From Acanthaster planci (Eukaryota; Echinodermata; Asteroidea; Valvatida; Acanthasteridae): a stretch of 64,000 nucleotides of DNA. How positions within the stretch are numbered: the stretch's first letter is position 1; each line of letters opens with the position of its first letter. Shown piece by piece: positions 23,501 to 31,199 of the stretch. Made by a program: the position numbers and the translations under genes. The DNA lies in contig NW_019091615.1 of NCBI RefSeq assembly GCF_001949145.1, positions 91,926 to 155,925 of the forward strand, written 5' to 3'. The notes under the pieces were generated by a model, which had not been told where the DNA came from, made no database searches, and saw nothing but the letters and a program-made list of their open reading frames with translations.

Positions 23501-26500
23501 TTTTGTACAGACTAGGTGTACAAAAAAGCTGAAAATCAGGGTCAACATCTAAACCAAAAAAGCAGATTCTCACACCCCTGAAGCAAGTAAAAATGATAAA
23601 AGGGAGAAATGTGTTACATCCTATTGACAAGAAGCTGAAGATGTTAATGTCCAATCTAGGTGCCACAAAACTCTACGGTATTATTTCCTGAAACTGTGAA
23701 AACTTTCTAATATTTGTTGTTCAACACTCACTATCTTGTAGAACTAGTGTTGTCCCATTTCCTGAAGTGTGTGTCTTAGATAGAGCAGGGTTTGTTGCTA
23801 AGCAGGTGTAATGACCTTCATCTGATTCTGACACATTAATTATGTGCAGATGTCCTGATGGCATTATCCTATAATGATCTGTAACGAGCACAAGAAGTAG
23901 AACTAAATATTAGCAGGAATTAAAAAGTTATTTTCCACTGAGCAAGGGGACCAGAAGGAAGTAATAGAGAGGTGTCAGAGAAAATTCAGGCTCCTTCTTT
24001 ATCAGTTTACAGCAACCAGTTCTTTATTTTCCTTTCTTTGGGAAAACTCAAAACATTTTAAGGACTGATGAACTGTTACAAAATGGACTTTCAGAAACTT
24101 TTGGGGTTACTAATTAATTTTATATAAGCTCTCAGGAGAACTTTTACTTTCAAATATTTGTGATTCTGAAAACTTACAGATATCATTCTATCAACAAAAT
24201 ACTTCTTTGTTATAAAACCACCTTTTGTCACTTAGAAAAGGTAGCCAGGACAAGTCAGCCTCTATTATGACCCCTGACCTGACATTCACACTAGACAGTC
24301 AAGTATAAAATGTGGCCAACTTGTTAAGAACTCAGCAAAATACCGGTAGAAATACATGTAATTCTCCCTATATTAAATGACAAAAAAACTGATGTGGAAA
24401 ACATATCAAATGGAGGAAAATTAGAAACTTGTAACATTTTTATGGACATTACTTTTTTCCAGAAGGCCTACCACAGAGATTATACATGTACACCATCATA
24501 TCAGAATTGCATCTCTTAACAACCCTCTCTGTGTGTGGTCCCTGTCACACGAGGGCGCCATACTGACCCAGGGGTCAAGTTGTTGCCAGGGTTGGATGCA
24601 CAGGGGAACAAAAAGACAGTGGCCACATGGGGAACATTATGGGGTGGATTTCAGGTTGGCAGGCAGTTTGATGACCAAACCTTGTGCACTACAACAGGTT
24701 TTTTTTTTTCTTTCTTTCTTTCTGGGAGTAAAAACTGTGCAGAAATTCAGGACCACCTTAGTGGCTAAGGGGTGACAAACATCTGAAATACATTTGGCCA
24801 TTTCCTGAAATTGGGTGATATTACTCCCTAGAATATAAAGACATCTGTCAACAGGGAGAGATTTCCCTTACATGAAAAGTGCTTGTGCACTTTGTACAAC
24901 ACTACGGCTGGTTGACCTTGATTAAGTTCACGTCCATGAAAGTTCAAAACTTTGAAAGACTTTCACACAAACAGCACCTTCTCTTACACAAAATAATTAC
25001 ATCAAAATTGATTCCAAAGGCTGGTACCACAGTAATCTGTTGTGATGTCTTTTAGGAACTGACCTGAAGAACCTGAAATTGGTTGACCTTTGAACTCATA
25101 GGACATAACTGCTGATGGTACACTATCTGGTGCCGGGCAGGCTATAACTGCTATGCTTCCCTTCTTAGCATAAGTTGTCATTGGTAGATGTGATGGAAAC
25201 CGTCTTAAATCTGAAAAAAGAGTTACATGTACATGACCTCAGGGTTACAGACCAGTAAATTCATGATCAATAAAACTTTGTCATAAATTGCACTGTGATG
25301 TTCAATGTGACTTGTGCCTTAGACGGGGGTGTGATTTGGGGAAAATGAAAAATCCACGAAACATTTGTCAGAGGGTTTTGCAAGTCACGTCGGCCACAGC
25401 TTCCCTACAATTCGCGGCATATCTATTTGATTATAGGAGAGATTCAGGTATTACATGTAAGCTACCACAAGAGCTGTCCTTAGAGCTGTCCAGCCAGGAA
25501 AATTTCCAAGAATTCTTGAATCCTTTGTCTACATTCAGATCCCCTTCCCTACCTACTGCCTTGTATGACATTTTTGATGACGTCGATGACATCAGACCAC
25601 CACGAGAACGAAACGAAGCGCAATGGCAGACGGACGCAAGTTGTACACAATGCATGCAATGACAACACGTGTCCCGTGCAAACACACACAGCGAACGTAC
25701 AGTACGTACAGTACATGGACATACAAACAACGATCATACCGCTGGCCTGGGTCCCTATGTTTTAACAATGATACCCCCTCCGTTCGATGTACTATTACCT
25801 ATGTATCTGGCGCATTTCCAGGGGGAGTAAGTGCATGCTATACACCTAAACTTGTGCAAGTCTTTCGCTTAGTTTCGCACCAAATATTGTAGTCTTTGTG
25901 TTACATATTGAAAGCATTGACAATACGGAAATCCGGAAAGTCTCACAGAAATTCTGGACACCATAACAGAAATTCCGGATAGTCTCACAGAAATTCTGAA
26001 AACCCAGAAAAATGCGGACAAATCACACCCCTGCTCAGAAAACTAGGTTCATTCAAAATTCATGTCAAGGATGAACTACCAGGGGTGGCACAGCTACATG
26101 TAGACCTAAACTGTTTGCAACTTCCGTCTACTTACACGCTGCTTGTATATGCGCTACCCTGCTGACAATCATTCCTGACTGGTTCCCCGCTTTGCACTGG
26201 TAGTCGCCGTTGTGCGACCTCTCCCCTTCACCCTGAAATGAATTGATTTTGAGGTAGTTGCGTGTGACCTCCATGCCCAGACTAGCTGGGTCTGTAATGT
26301 CTTGACCATCGAGTGACCACCAGATTGGAGCATCTTTGGGGTCTACTTTACAGCGCAGCTTGACACGGATGTCATGCTTGACAATCCTGGATCTTGGCTC
26401 TCGCAGGAATGATGGGGATGAATCTGAAGAAGACGGACAAAGAATGACAGGTGCTCTCAGAGACATACTAGAATGATTGATTGATTGATGTCAGAACCCT

Positions 26501-29100
26501 TCCCAACCCTCCCAGAAATGAAGAGTAAAGCTCAGCAGAAGTATATGTAAGCAAAGACAGCCTTCAGATAATGCTGCACAGAATACAGAAGAAGCCAACT
26601 GAAATCTGTTTCGTTGACAATGTATTTCAGAAACAAGTCATCATTTATGTGTCTACACGCTATAATGTCTTGGACAATTACATTACATATCTCTCCAATC
26701 TGCTCAAAAAGGGAAAGTTTCGAAAGTGAGGAAAAAACCCAGGCAATACATCAAAAACACAATGGACAAAGTGCTAAATTTAATAAGCCAGCATCAGAAA
26801 TCAACTCATCTCAAGAGGTAAATCTTGAAATACATGTACATGTAGTTTGCAGTACCTGCAGCTACCGGTACCTGTCTATCTGGACTAAGACCCCAGCAAG
26901 CTCGGCGGTCGAGTGGTTAAGACATCTGCACTAGTAAGCAGGAAGTCGTGGGTTCGAGTCCCACCCGTATAAACTTGTGATTTTTTGGGAAGCTCTCAAA
27001 CAAGCACTGAGTTTACAATGTTTATTAATATAGGTCGGGAAAGGGCACAACCCGTAACTAGAAATCAACTCAATCATGGTTCTGTTCTTGTAACAGCCCT
27101 CAAAGCGCATCACGTCCCTCCCAAGCAGTGTTGCAGATGAAACCAACCAACCATGCACAAGACTAGTGTTTTAGCTAGGATTTGAAAACTGGGAGTGCAA
27201 AATGAAAAACACGGAGTGCATTCTGGTTAGAGTCCAAAATTTGTAGTTGAAACAATCACAAGACCAGTCACAAGTAACAGGCTGAACAATAACAAAGGAA
27301 TGCTTTTCGTGCAGTTCATTTGAATAGCTTGTGACTTGAATTCAGACAGGAGGTCTTGTGTTGGTCTTGTGCTGGTCTCATGACTACAACACTGCTCCCA
27401 AGGTTCCCCTACTGTCACACCAAAGAATCCTCCCCAAGACCTCTGGTTTGACTTGATGACTAAAGGATAGATGCACCCTGAGCAGTTAACAGTGGGATAT
27501 TGGGTTTGGACTGCTGTGTCAGGAGAGGATTGCCACAGACAGTCTGAAATTAAGGAGTGCTAGCAGACCACAACAGAGATCAGAATTAAGAAACAGCCCA
27601 CAATTTCTCAAGGACTTTAATTCATTTCAAGAGTCAGAGGGGGTGCACTGGAATGGCAAGTGTAGCAACTCAAGATGGTGTGAGGCAGGAGATCTTGCAA
27701 TGATGCCTTCAAGATTGTTTGTGTATAAATAGGAAGGCTGTAGCAAAATATAATGTCATATACTGTCACCTGGATTGCTGAAGAATACTGACACAAGGCT
27801 ATAAAAGAACACTATGGTATGCTTGTTAGATTCTTGCAGGTTGCACAATTGGGTTTATCATTCATCATAATTTGGTAATCACTTTGTGCTCAGTGCTATC
27901 AATGAACAATCAGGAAAAATCTAGATTTGCTCAAATGGAACTTCTGATGTTTCTACAGGATTATTTCTGTTGATTACACCAACTGTGGATTTCTTGGGGC
28001 ATTGATTGACTCTTGTTTTGGAAAAAAATTTAAACACCTGAGGTGCAAATGATCCCCAAACTAATGATCTTGAACCATAATTTCCTATATCTTGCAATAC
28101 AATAGAATGTTCTTCTACTACTAATAATAATGACAATTTATAGAGCGCATAGATCCACTTAGGTGCTCAAGGCGCTAGTACAAAGAAATTAATTAAATGC
28201 AGGAGAGAAGGGAAGATCGTAACCATTATTTATATTATTATTTCTATGATTATTATATCACACTTATATAGCGCCCTCATCCAAAAAGGCTCTATGGTGC
28301 TTTACAATATAAAACAATAAAAACAGCACCCATATTAACATGTTAAGAATACAATTACAATTAAAATAATACATAAATAATACAAAGATACATGCAAAAT
28401 TGTGGGCCAAAAGCAACACTTCCCGGTGCCACCAGAAGACCATACCCAACATGCGTCACCCCAACACTGCCGGTGTTGCTCCCCGCACCCACAGGTGCTA
28501 AAAGCAACATTCAGCAGTACTGGAGCAACACCTAACAATGGCAAGGGTCTTAGCATGGACGTCGGATAACACCACGTTTCTGCAGATGTGTTAACCATAA
28601 AAATACGAAAAATTAATTAAATTTTTTTTAAAAAGATTTGTTCTAAGAGATTTTTTGGAAAATGCCGGTAGACTGTTCCAAAGGCAAGATACTACGCATG
28701 AAAAAGAACGATCTCCCCATGAATGAAATGACCTGAGTTCTCTAAGAAGATTTATATTACTGGAATCTAGGAATTCTAGGAATCTTTCTGAATGCCAACG
28801 TCAGAAAAATCAATAAACAAAATGGTCTGTTCTTACCTGGGATGACACATCGAGCCCCATAAAATTGGCATAATGCATGTATACCAACACTGTAGGACTC
28901 TACCTTCCAAAAAATCATCCCCAAACCTGGTGGATTTATTAAAGTCCAGGAGGGGCTTAGTAACTCAAGAAGGAAAATGCATCAACAAAGTGTTCACTAT
29001 CAAAGAAACAAGAAGATGACTTACCTGCTAAACTTTGACATAGAAGCACAGCTAAACTGCAGAGAAGTAAGTCAAGTAGTAAGCAGATGGGAACTTCCAT
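14340..29100 (-). CDS. cdon: CDON/BOC-like Hedgehog co-receptor, gene span (17 visible coding exons, 3' end unresolved)
   Basis: This is a single-pass membrane receptor of the CDON/BOC/Ihog family, which binds Hedgehog ligand and cooperates with Patched at the cell surface. Exons joined from 29100 downward give a signal peptide (residues 1-25), Ig1 (26-121), Ig2 (122-219), Ig3 (220-311), Ig4 (312-401), Ig5 (402-494), a linker (495-534), two FN3 domains (535-740), a stalk, a transmembrane helix (about 787-812) and a cytoplasmic tail. Nearly all introns are phase 1, as expected for Ig/FN3 genes. Family diagnostics are TDSDDDNDY followed by YDIKMQ..N.GG.S.FSNV in the membrane-proximal FN3, IMPSG.L.I.N.SE.DEG.Y.C in Ig2, and EGSFVY in the tail. 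Five Ig domains point to CDON rather than BOC, but an invertebrate may have one gene equivalent to both. The first FN3 of vertebrate members is not found. The stop codon is not placed with confidence. Family assignment is from recalled homologues, without a search. Confidence 0.9.
15534..15914 (-). CDS. cdon: cdon exon 16: cytoplasmic tail, part 2
   Basis: ATTGATAG|GAC acceptor (phase 0), possible donor AAT|GTAATA (phase 0), 381 nt. The peptide has Pro/Ser motifs (LSPPTSPVANGH), Asn/Ser-rich stretches and, at its end, SSREGSFVYVTLDN. The last matches the tail motif recalled from BOC (DEGSFLYTLPDDS). Reading past the donor meets a stop after about 15 codons. The 3' boundary is the weakest in the model, because the next visible exon needs a phase-1 donor. 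Confidence 0.78.
16081..16160. repeat. two perfect 40-bp tandem units plus worn flanking copies, cdon intron
   Basis: GTGATATAAACTAACAATAT followed by ATGATACAAAACAGCACTAT occurs at 16081-16120 and again at 16121-16160 without change. Degenerate copies flank it (CATGGCACTATGTGA before; AAATAGCACTGTGTGAT and ATAAAATAGCACT after, to about 16238). Confidence 0.88.
16269..16444 (-). CDS. cdon: cdon exon 15: cytoplasmic tail, part 1
   Basis: TTTCTTCCCAG|GT acceptor (phase 1), CAG|GTAGGC donor (phase 0), 176 nt. The tail is rich in His, Gly, Tyr and Asn (DFHHGYYCDGAYRHANGNAY, PPFGETVTPGDPRPLYTMPQ). No enzymatic domain is visible. Confidence 0.82.
16961..17209 (-). CDS. cdon: cdon exon 14: Pro-rich stalk and transmembrane helix
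   Basis: GTCTCTCCACCAG|CT acceptor, ACTC|GTGAGT donor, phase 1-1, 249 nt. A Pro/Asn-rich stalk (ETPPPPIIIPDPFPSNQPSG) leads to a hydrophobic segment of about 26 residues (LYITLGVVVGAMLLVLIMF core, ending VMCIW), followed by a basic stop-transfer RTKQ. No other transmembrane segment is seen downstream. Confidence 0.9.
17573..17801 (-). CDS. cdon: cdon exon 13: remainder of FN3-3, the Hedgehog-binding domain of vertebrate CDON
   Basis: ATCTTTGTTTAG|TTT acceptor (phase 0), ATGG|GTGAGT donor (phase 1), 229 nt. It holds IPVTGFYVHYRNTDSDDDND, then LEAELTYDIKMQTFNDGGAS and QFSNVVI. This is the best-conserved exon. The vertebrate equivalent reads GFYIYYRPTDSDNDSDY and [20 protein letters not shown] (from memory). 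In mammals this domain binds Sonic Hedgehog with calcium. The acidic run suggests the same here. Confidence 0.92.
18284..18471 (-). CDS. cdon: cdon exon 12: end of FN3-2 and start of FN3-3
   Basis: TATACTTCAG|GC acceptor in phase 1, GAG|GTAAGT donor in phase 0, 188 nt. It holds ATYRFRVIASNSHGDSEPSE (end of FN3-2), a short linker, and PPDPPRIINCIAMSSTSILV, the opening strands of the membrane-proximal FN3 up to its Trp in VEWE. Confidence 0.87.
18509..19054. mobile_element. piggyBac-like MITE, cdon intron between exons 12 and 11
   Basis: The ends are inverted copies: TTAACCACTTCCTGCCGGGG at 18509-18528 and CCCTGGCATGAAGTGGTTAA at 19035-19054 (18 of 20 match). Both are bordered by TTAA, the target duplication of piggyBac-type transposons. 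The 546-bp interior has no long frame, so it is a non-autonomous element. The low divergence between the ends suggests a fairly young copy. Confidence 0.78.
19328..19528 (-). CDS. cdon: cdon exon 11: first visible FN3 domain (FN3-2 equivalent), N-terminal part
   Basis: TTTTCTGTAG|TG acceptor, GAAG|GTAAGT donor, phase 1-1, 201 nt. Begins PEAPTKPIIIKTSDTSVQ (BOC: PEAPDRPTISTASETSVY from memory), with RWDYLSRIPVTSFTIQYRD and GLKEG. The matching in-register residues identify it as the second FN3 of the vertebrate proteins. Confidence 0.88.
19833..19952 (-). CDS. cdon: cdon exon 10: Ser/Thr/Pro linker
   Basis: TTCTGTAACAG|AG acceptor, ACAG|GTAGGT donor, phase 1-1, 120 nt. It encodes a 40-residue low-complexity linker (STTPVPESSS, NPPVND, TITTQTTDEPNKPGTG) with many likely O-glycosylation sites. 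It matches the position of the linker between the first and second FN3 domains of BOC. Confidence 0.75.
20729..20836 (-). CDS. cdon: cdon exon 9: Ig domain 5, second half
   Basis: CTTGTCTTAG|GT acceptor, ATTG|GTAAGA donor, phase 1-1, 108 nt. It contains GLTIYRVGPDDVGWYRC and ASNKHGQVAAEAYLAVIG, the DxGxYxC half of the domain. In vertebrates the first FN3 domain should follow. The next 776 bases to exon 10 show no FN3-like reading frame on this strand. Confidence 0.86.
21311..21481 (-). CDS. cdon: cdon exon 8: Ig domain 5, first half
   Basis: CACTCTACAG|AG acceptor, TCTG|GTAGGT donor, phase 1-1, 171 nt. It holds PPVNTTAIEGENVFLSC, then GITGDPMPFVNWYDP with the C-strand Trp. The NTT motif is a potential glycosylation site. 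A fifth Ig domain is the main reason to favour CDON over BOC. Confidence 0.86.
21820..21930 (-). CDS. cdon: cdon exon 7: Ig domain 4, second half
   Basis: TTATTTCAG|AT acceptor, AGAG|GTAAGA donor, phase 1-1, 111 nt. It holds GQLIINGVMRSDLGPYQCFV, with the second Ig Cys, and the AQATAKLMLRG last strand. Confidence 0.86.
22240..22398 (-). CDS. cdon: cdon exon 6: Ig domain 4, first half
   Basis: TCTTTGCAG|AA acceptor, CTTG|GTAATT donor, phase 1-1, 159 nt. It starts with PVSISKAP and holds GHFKCTVRGA and IVWLFNGERI, the C-strand Trp region of an I-set Ig domain. Confidence 0.86.
22809..23084 (-). CDS. cdon: cdon exon 5: Ig domain 3 (unsplit)
   Basis: TTGCATTGCAG|TG acceptor, ATAG|GTGAGT donor, phase 1-1, 276 nt. 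Ig landmarks are ECVPNGVPFPEVRWEK (Cys and Trp) and SDAGAYRCTAFN (DxGxYxC). Unlike Ig2, Ig4 and Ig5, this domain, like Ig1, sits in a single exon. Confidence 0.88.
23422..23586. mobile_element. 153-bp TIR element with 6-bp target duplication, cdon intron
   Basis: The element proper is 23428-23580. It starts CAGGGGTGTGAGTGGC and ends GATTCTCACACCCCTG, and is flanked by AAGCAA on both sides (23422-23427 and 23581-23586). The interior carries the family words GTACAAAAAAGCTGAAA and CCAAAAAAGC. It has no coding capacity. Confidence 0.83.
23732..23878 (-). CDS. cdon: cdon exon 4: Ig domain 2, second half
   Basis: CTCGTTACAG|AT acceptor, A|GTGAGT donor, phase 1-1, 147 nt. It contains YRIMPSGHLHI and SESDEGHYTCLATNPA, closely matching the BOC/CDON Ig2 second half (recalled as YLIMPSGNLQI..DEG.Y.C.AYNP). 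A TSGNGT segment follows, and N-x-S/T sites (NVS, NGT) suggest glycosylation. Confidence 0.87.
25064..25210 (-). CDS. cdon: cdon exon 3: Ig domain 2, first half
   Basis: TTTTTTCAG|AT acceptor, CAG|GTCAGT donor, phase 1-1, 147 nt. It holds LRRFPSHLP, the first Cys in VIACPAP, and YEFKG where most Ig domains have Trp. Vertebrate BOC also lacks that Trp in Ig2, so this is a family trait and not damage. Confidence 0.85.
25318..26039. mobile_element. 710-bp relative of the 6-bp-TSD TIR family, cdon intron
   Basis: The element proper is 25324-26033. The left end is CGGGGGTGTGATTTG and the right end CAAATCACACCCCTG (14 of 15 inverted match). It is flanked by CTTAGA and CTCAGA, a 6-bp target duplication with one change. 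The interior has an unexplained open plus-strand frame (25288-25662) and, near the right end, repeated ACAGAAATTC words. It lies between cdon exons 2 and 3. Confidence 0.72.
26136..26423 (-). CDS. cdon: cdon exon 2: Ig domain 1
   Basis: The acceptor follows a pyrimidine tract (GTCTTCTTCAG|AT) and the donor is T|GTAAGT. Both ends are phase 1 (288 nt). The exon carries a whole Ig domain: LREP entry motif, first Cys in VKLRCKV, Trp in IWWSLDG, and the YQC second Cys in NGDYQCKAGNQ, followed by VSR in the last strand. A competing donor 2 nt upstream would shift the phase and is less consistent. Confidence 0.88.
26474..26490. repeat. (TGAT)n microsatellite
   Basis: About four TGAT units just upstream (in gene orientation) of cdon exon 2. 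Confidence 0.9.
26901..26968 (+). mobile_element. tRNA-derived SINE head
   Basis: A-box GTCGAGTGGTTAAGAC (26908-26923) and a perfect B-box GGTTCGAGTCC (26951-26961) with a full T-stem (GTGGG/CCCAC). The acceptor stem fails: only three of seven pairs form with the downstream CCGTATA, and the anticodon loop is irregular. It is therefore tRNA-derived and not a functional tRNA gene. It sits in the first large cdon intron. Confidence 0.65.
28128..28310. repeat. two worn copies of a 'TATAGCGC' short interspersed repeat
   Basis: At 28128-28186 the sequence runs ATTTATAGAGCGCATAG to GTGCTCAAGGCGCTAGTAC. At about 28258-28308 it runs ACTTATATAGCGCCCTCAT to GGTGCTTTACAATA. Both have the inverted GCGC/GGCGC-type layout of a hairpin-forming interspersed repeat widespread in marine invertebrate genomes (from general knowledge). 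They lie in the first cdon intron. Confidence 0.6.
29025..29100 (-). CDS. cdon: cdon exon 1: start codon and signal peptide
   Basis: The exon encodes a start Met, a short acidic/polar head and a Leu/Cys-rich hydrophobic core (key run LLLDLLLCSLAVLLC) ending in QSLAG, a plausible signal-peptidase region. The donor is GCAG|GTAAGT and the exon ends in phase 1 (76 nt). The next exon is 2.6 kb away. Confidence 0.88.
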
Positions 29101-29165
29101 CTTGAAGACGCTTCAGTGTCTGTCAATAGATATACTCATTGAGGAGGCCAATATGATACATGTAC
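29101..29165 (-). other. 5' UTR part of the start-codon exon
   Basis: On the minus strand a splice acceptor (CCATTTCAG, AG at 29167-29166) lies 66 bases before the ATG at 29100. An in-frame TGA occurs at 29115-29113, so the reading frame cannot extend upstream and the ATG is well supported. The acceptor implies at least one non-coding first exon upstream, somewhere above 29165. I could not locate it. Confidence 0.6.
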
Positions 29166-29169
29166 CTGA

Positions 29170-30936
29170 AATGGATGAAATGAAAAGAAATGGAAATAAG
29201 ATCAATTTATTGCACAAATCAGAACATTCAACAAGCCTGTCAGAAACTCTTCATGAAGTAAACCAGATGGACTTCTTGATGGGTAAGTCTGCTGTGTACT
29301 TTAATATGTTTACCACAGTTAATTACACACAAATGTATGCCTTGAGTGATATTGACATTTTTGATTAGTTGATGAAACACAAATAGTTGCATACTATTGC
29401 AAACAAATGATAGTGCAGGGTGGCAATGTTTCTAAAGATGGTTACAATGTTACACAAACTCATTTAGTGGTAGAGTGCTAGGGCCCTATTTCACATCACG
29501 TTTGGTTTATATTTCAGGTTGAGTGCTGTTATTTGCAAATTTGCCATGTGTGTATATATTGATCATGAGATTCAGCGAACTAGTCAAAGTGCTTGTATAA
29601 AAACCTTTTAATACTTTCAAGGGAATTCCAGCGAGTGATAATGAGGGATTATCAGCAGGTTATATGTGTGTGTATAAGTGTATCATTATTATATTATGGC
29701 AGTAGTTTTATTTATGAGTACATGTAGCCACACTTTGCTCTTCAGTTTTCTTTTGTCTGTTGGCTTGGATGTTTTACTGCTTGATTATTTTTTCATTTTC
29801 CATCTCTCTATTGTCTTCATTCCTTCTGCCACTTTCACCCTCAACCCCCATTCCAACATTCTAAACATAAACCCTATGAGCAGGTGAGTGCAGTTACTGT
29901 AAACATCACCAGGCCTGCCCCATAACACCAGTCATACCAATCATGATATACACATGTCATATAGGCCCACTCATGTATCTTTTAACACACAACTCTCATA
30001 GTGGAACAGTTTCACAACACAAGACATCACCTCTTATTGTCAACTCAAAATAAACACTCAACCCCCTTTTCCTTCCTCCAAGGAGGCAAGAATTCCACAC
30101 CTAAGATCACATGCCTTGACTTCTGCTCATGTCAGGTAATCTTTCATCACTGTAGAGCTACTGCAACACAATCTCATGCTCTTTACTGGTTGACCTGACC
30201 TGACACCACAAGTTGACCTAGTGAGGTCAGATCTCTTAAAGGAACTCACCACTTCTAAATCTGGTGGAAATAAAACTTGCAAAACAAGAAATCTTCTTAT
30301 ATTTAGATTCAGTCTGAGCAAAAGTTTGACTCAAGATTACCAAACACTCACTAATGATGATCATTATGGTCATAGTCGATCACATTGAAATTAGTCCAAA
30401 GCCATATCAATCATAAATATTCATATAAGAGACTATTTGTGAAGCAATTTGTATAACTTCATGAAAATTTAACTCCTAATGACCGACATTATGAATCTTT
30501 ACAGACTATGTGACTAGGAAACACAGCCCTTTCTCCTTACATTGTACTTTTTGGGATTCTTATTTTGTGGAATGGCGGGAGATGGTCAGATTAAAGCCTT
30601 TGTGGGATTTCTAGCTTTTACATGACAAGATATGTTTAATTTTACTTCAGCGATTAGCTTCAGATGATACAAAACATTCAATGAAAATTCACTTGTGATA
30701 CAATGTGGGTAGAATCTGATGGCTTCATGCAAAAATGACTTTCAGTTTTCTTCAGCTAAGAAAAAATCTGTCATGAGGATGTATTTTCAAACTAATTAAT
30801 TATCAGAATCACAGGCCATCAATGACTGGCTCCTTATATCTGCCAGTTGGTTATACATCTTCTGATGAAGTGAATTTATCCAATCCTACTTTGTACCAGC
30901 ACATTCTGTAAGTGGTAGAAACCTTTAACAACCTTC
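29170..30936. other. no gene seen; immediately upstream of the cdon start exon
   Basis: Non-coding. A non-coding first exon of cdon could be here or further away. No promoter signal stands out. Confidence 0.5.
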
Positions 30937-31193
30937 CTAAACACATTCCAACTTTTCTACTGCATTTGTTTTGACAGTTTCAAGAGTTGCAGGTGCATCT
31001 GGGCAGGCTACCAGAGTCTCCAAACCATCAGCTTTGATTTCCAAAGAGGAAATAGTCCTTAAATCAGCCTGCTCAAGTCCTAGACATCCAAGATTTCTTG
31101 CCTTGAAGGTCACACCTTCCACATCAGACTTGGAGAAACACCCTGGAGATGACATAAGGTGTTTATGTTCAGAGGGGTCAGGGTAAGGACTGT
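30937..31193 (-). CDS. candidate terminal coding exon of an unrecognised gene
   Basis: On the minus strand a good acceptor (CTGTTTCCCCCAG|AC at 31194) opens a frame of 85 codons ending in TAG at 30939-30937. The peptide begins SPYPDPSEHKHLMSSPG and includes ARNLGCLGLEQADLRTISS and LETLVACPDAPATLE. Composition is protein-like (Asp/Glu/Leu rich), and the entry phase is 1. I do not recognise it. The plus strand is open over the same bases (30971-31186) with its own acceptor-like CATTTGTTTTGACAG, so strand is uncertain. It may be the 3' end of a gene whose other exons lie above, or chance. Confidence 0.33.
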
Positions 31194-31199
31194 CTGGGG

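Noticed and set aside
24529-24775. 80-codon plus-strand frames in a cdon intron
   Set aside because: Two overlapping frames in the same stretch, ending in a T-rich (TTTC)n tract; no splice support and opposite to the gene.
26895-26970. Functional tRNA gene
   Set aside because: The acceptor stem pairs at only three of seven positions and the anticodon arm is irregular.
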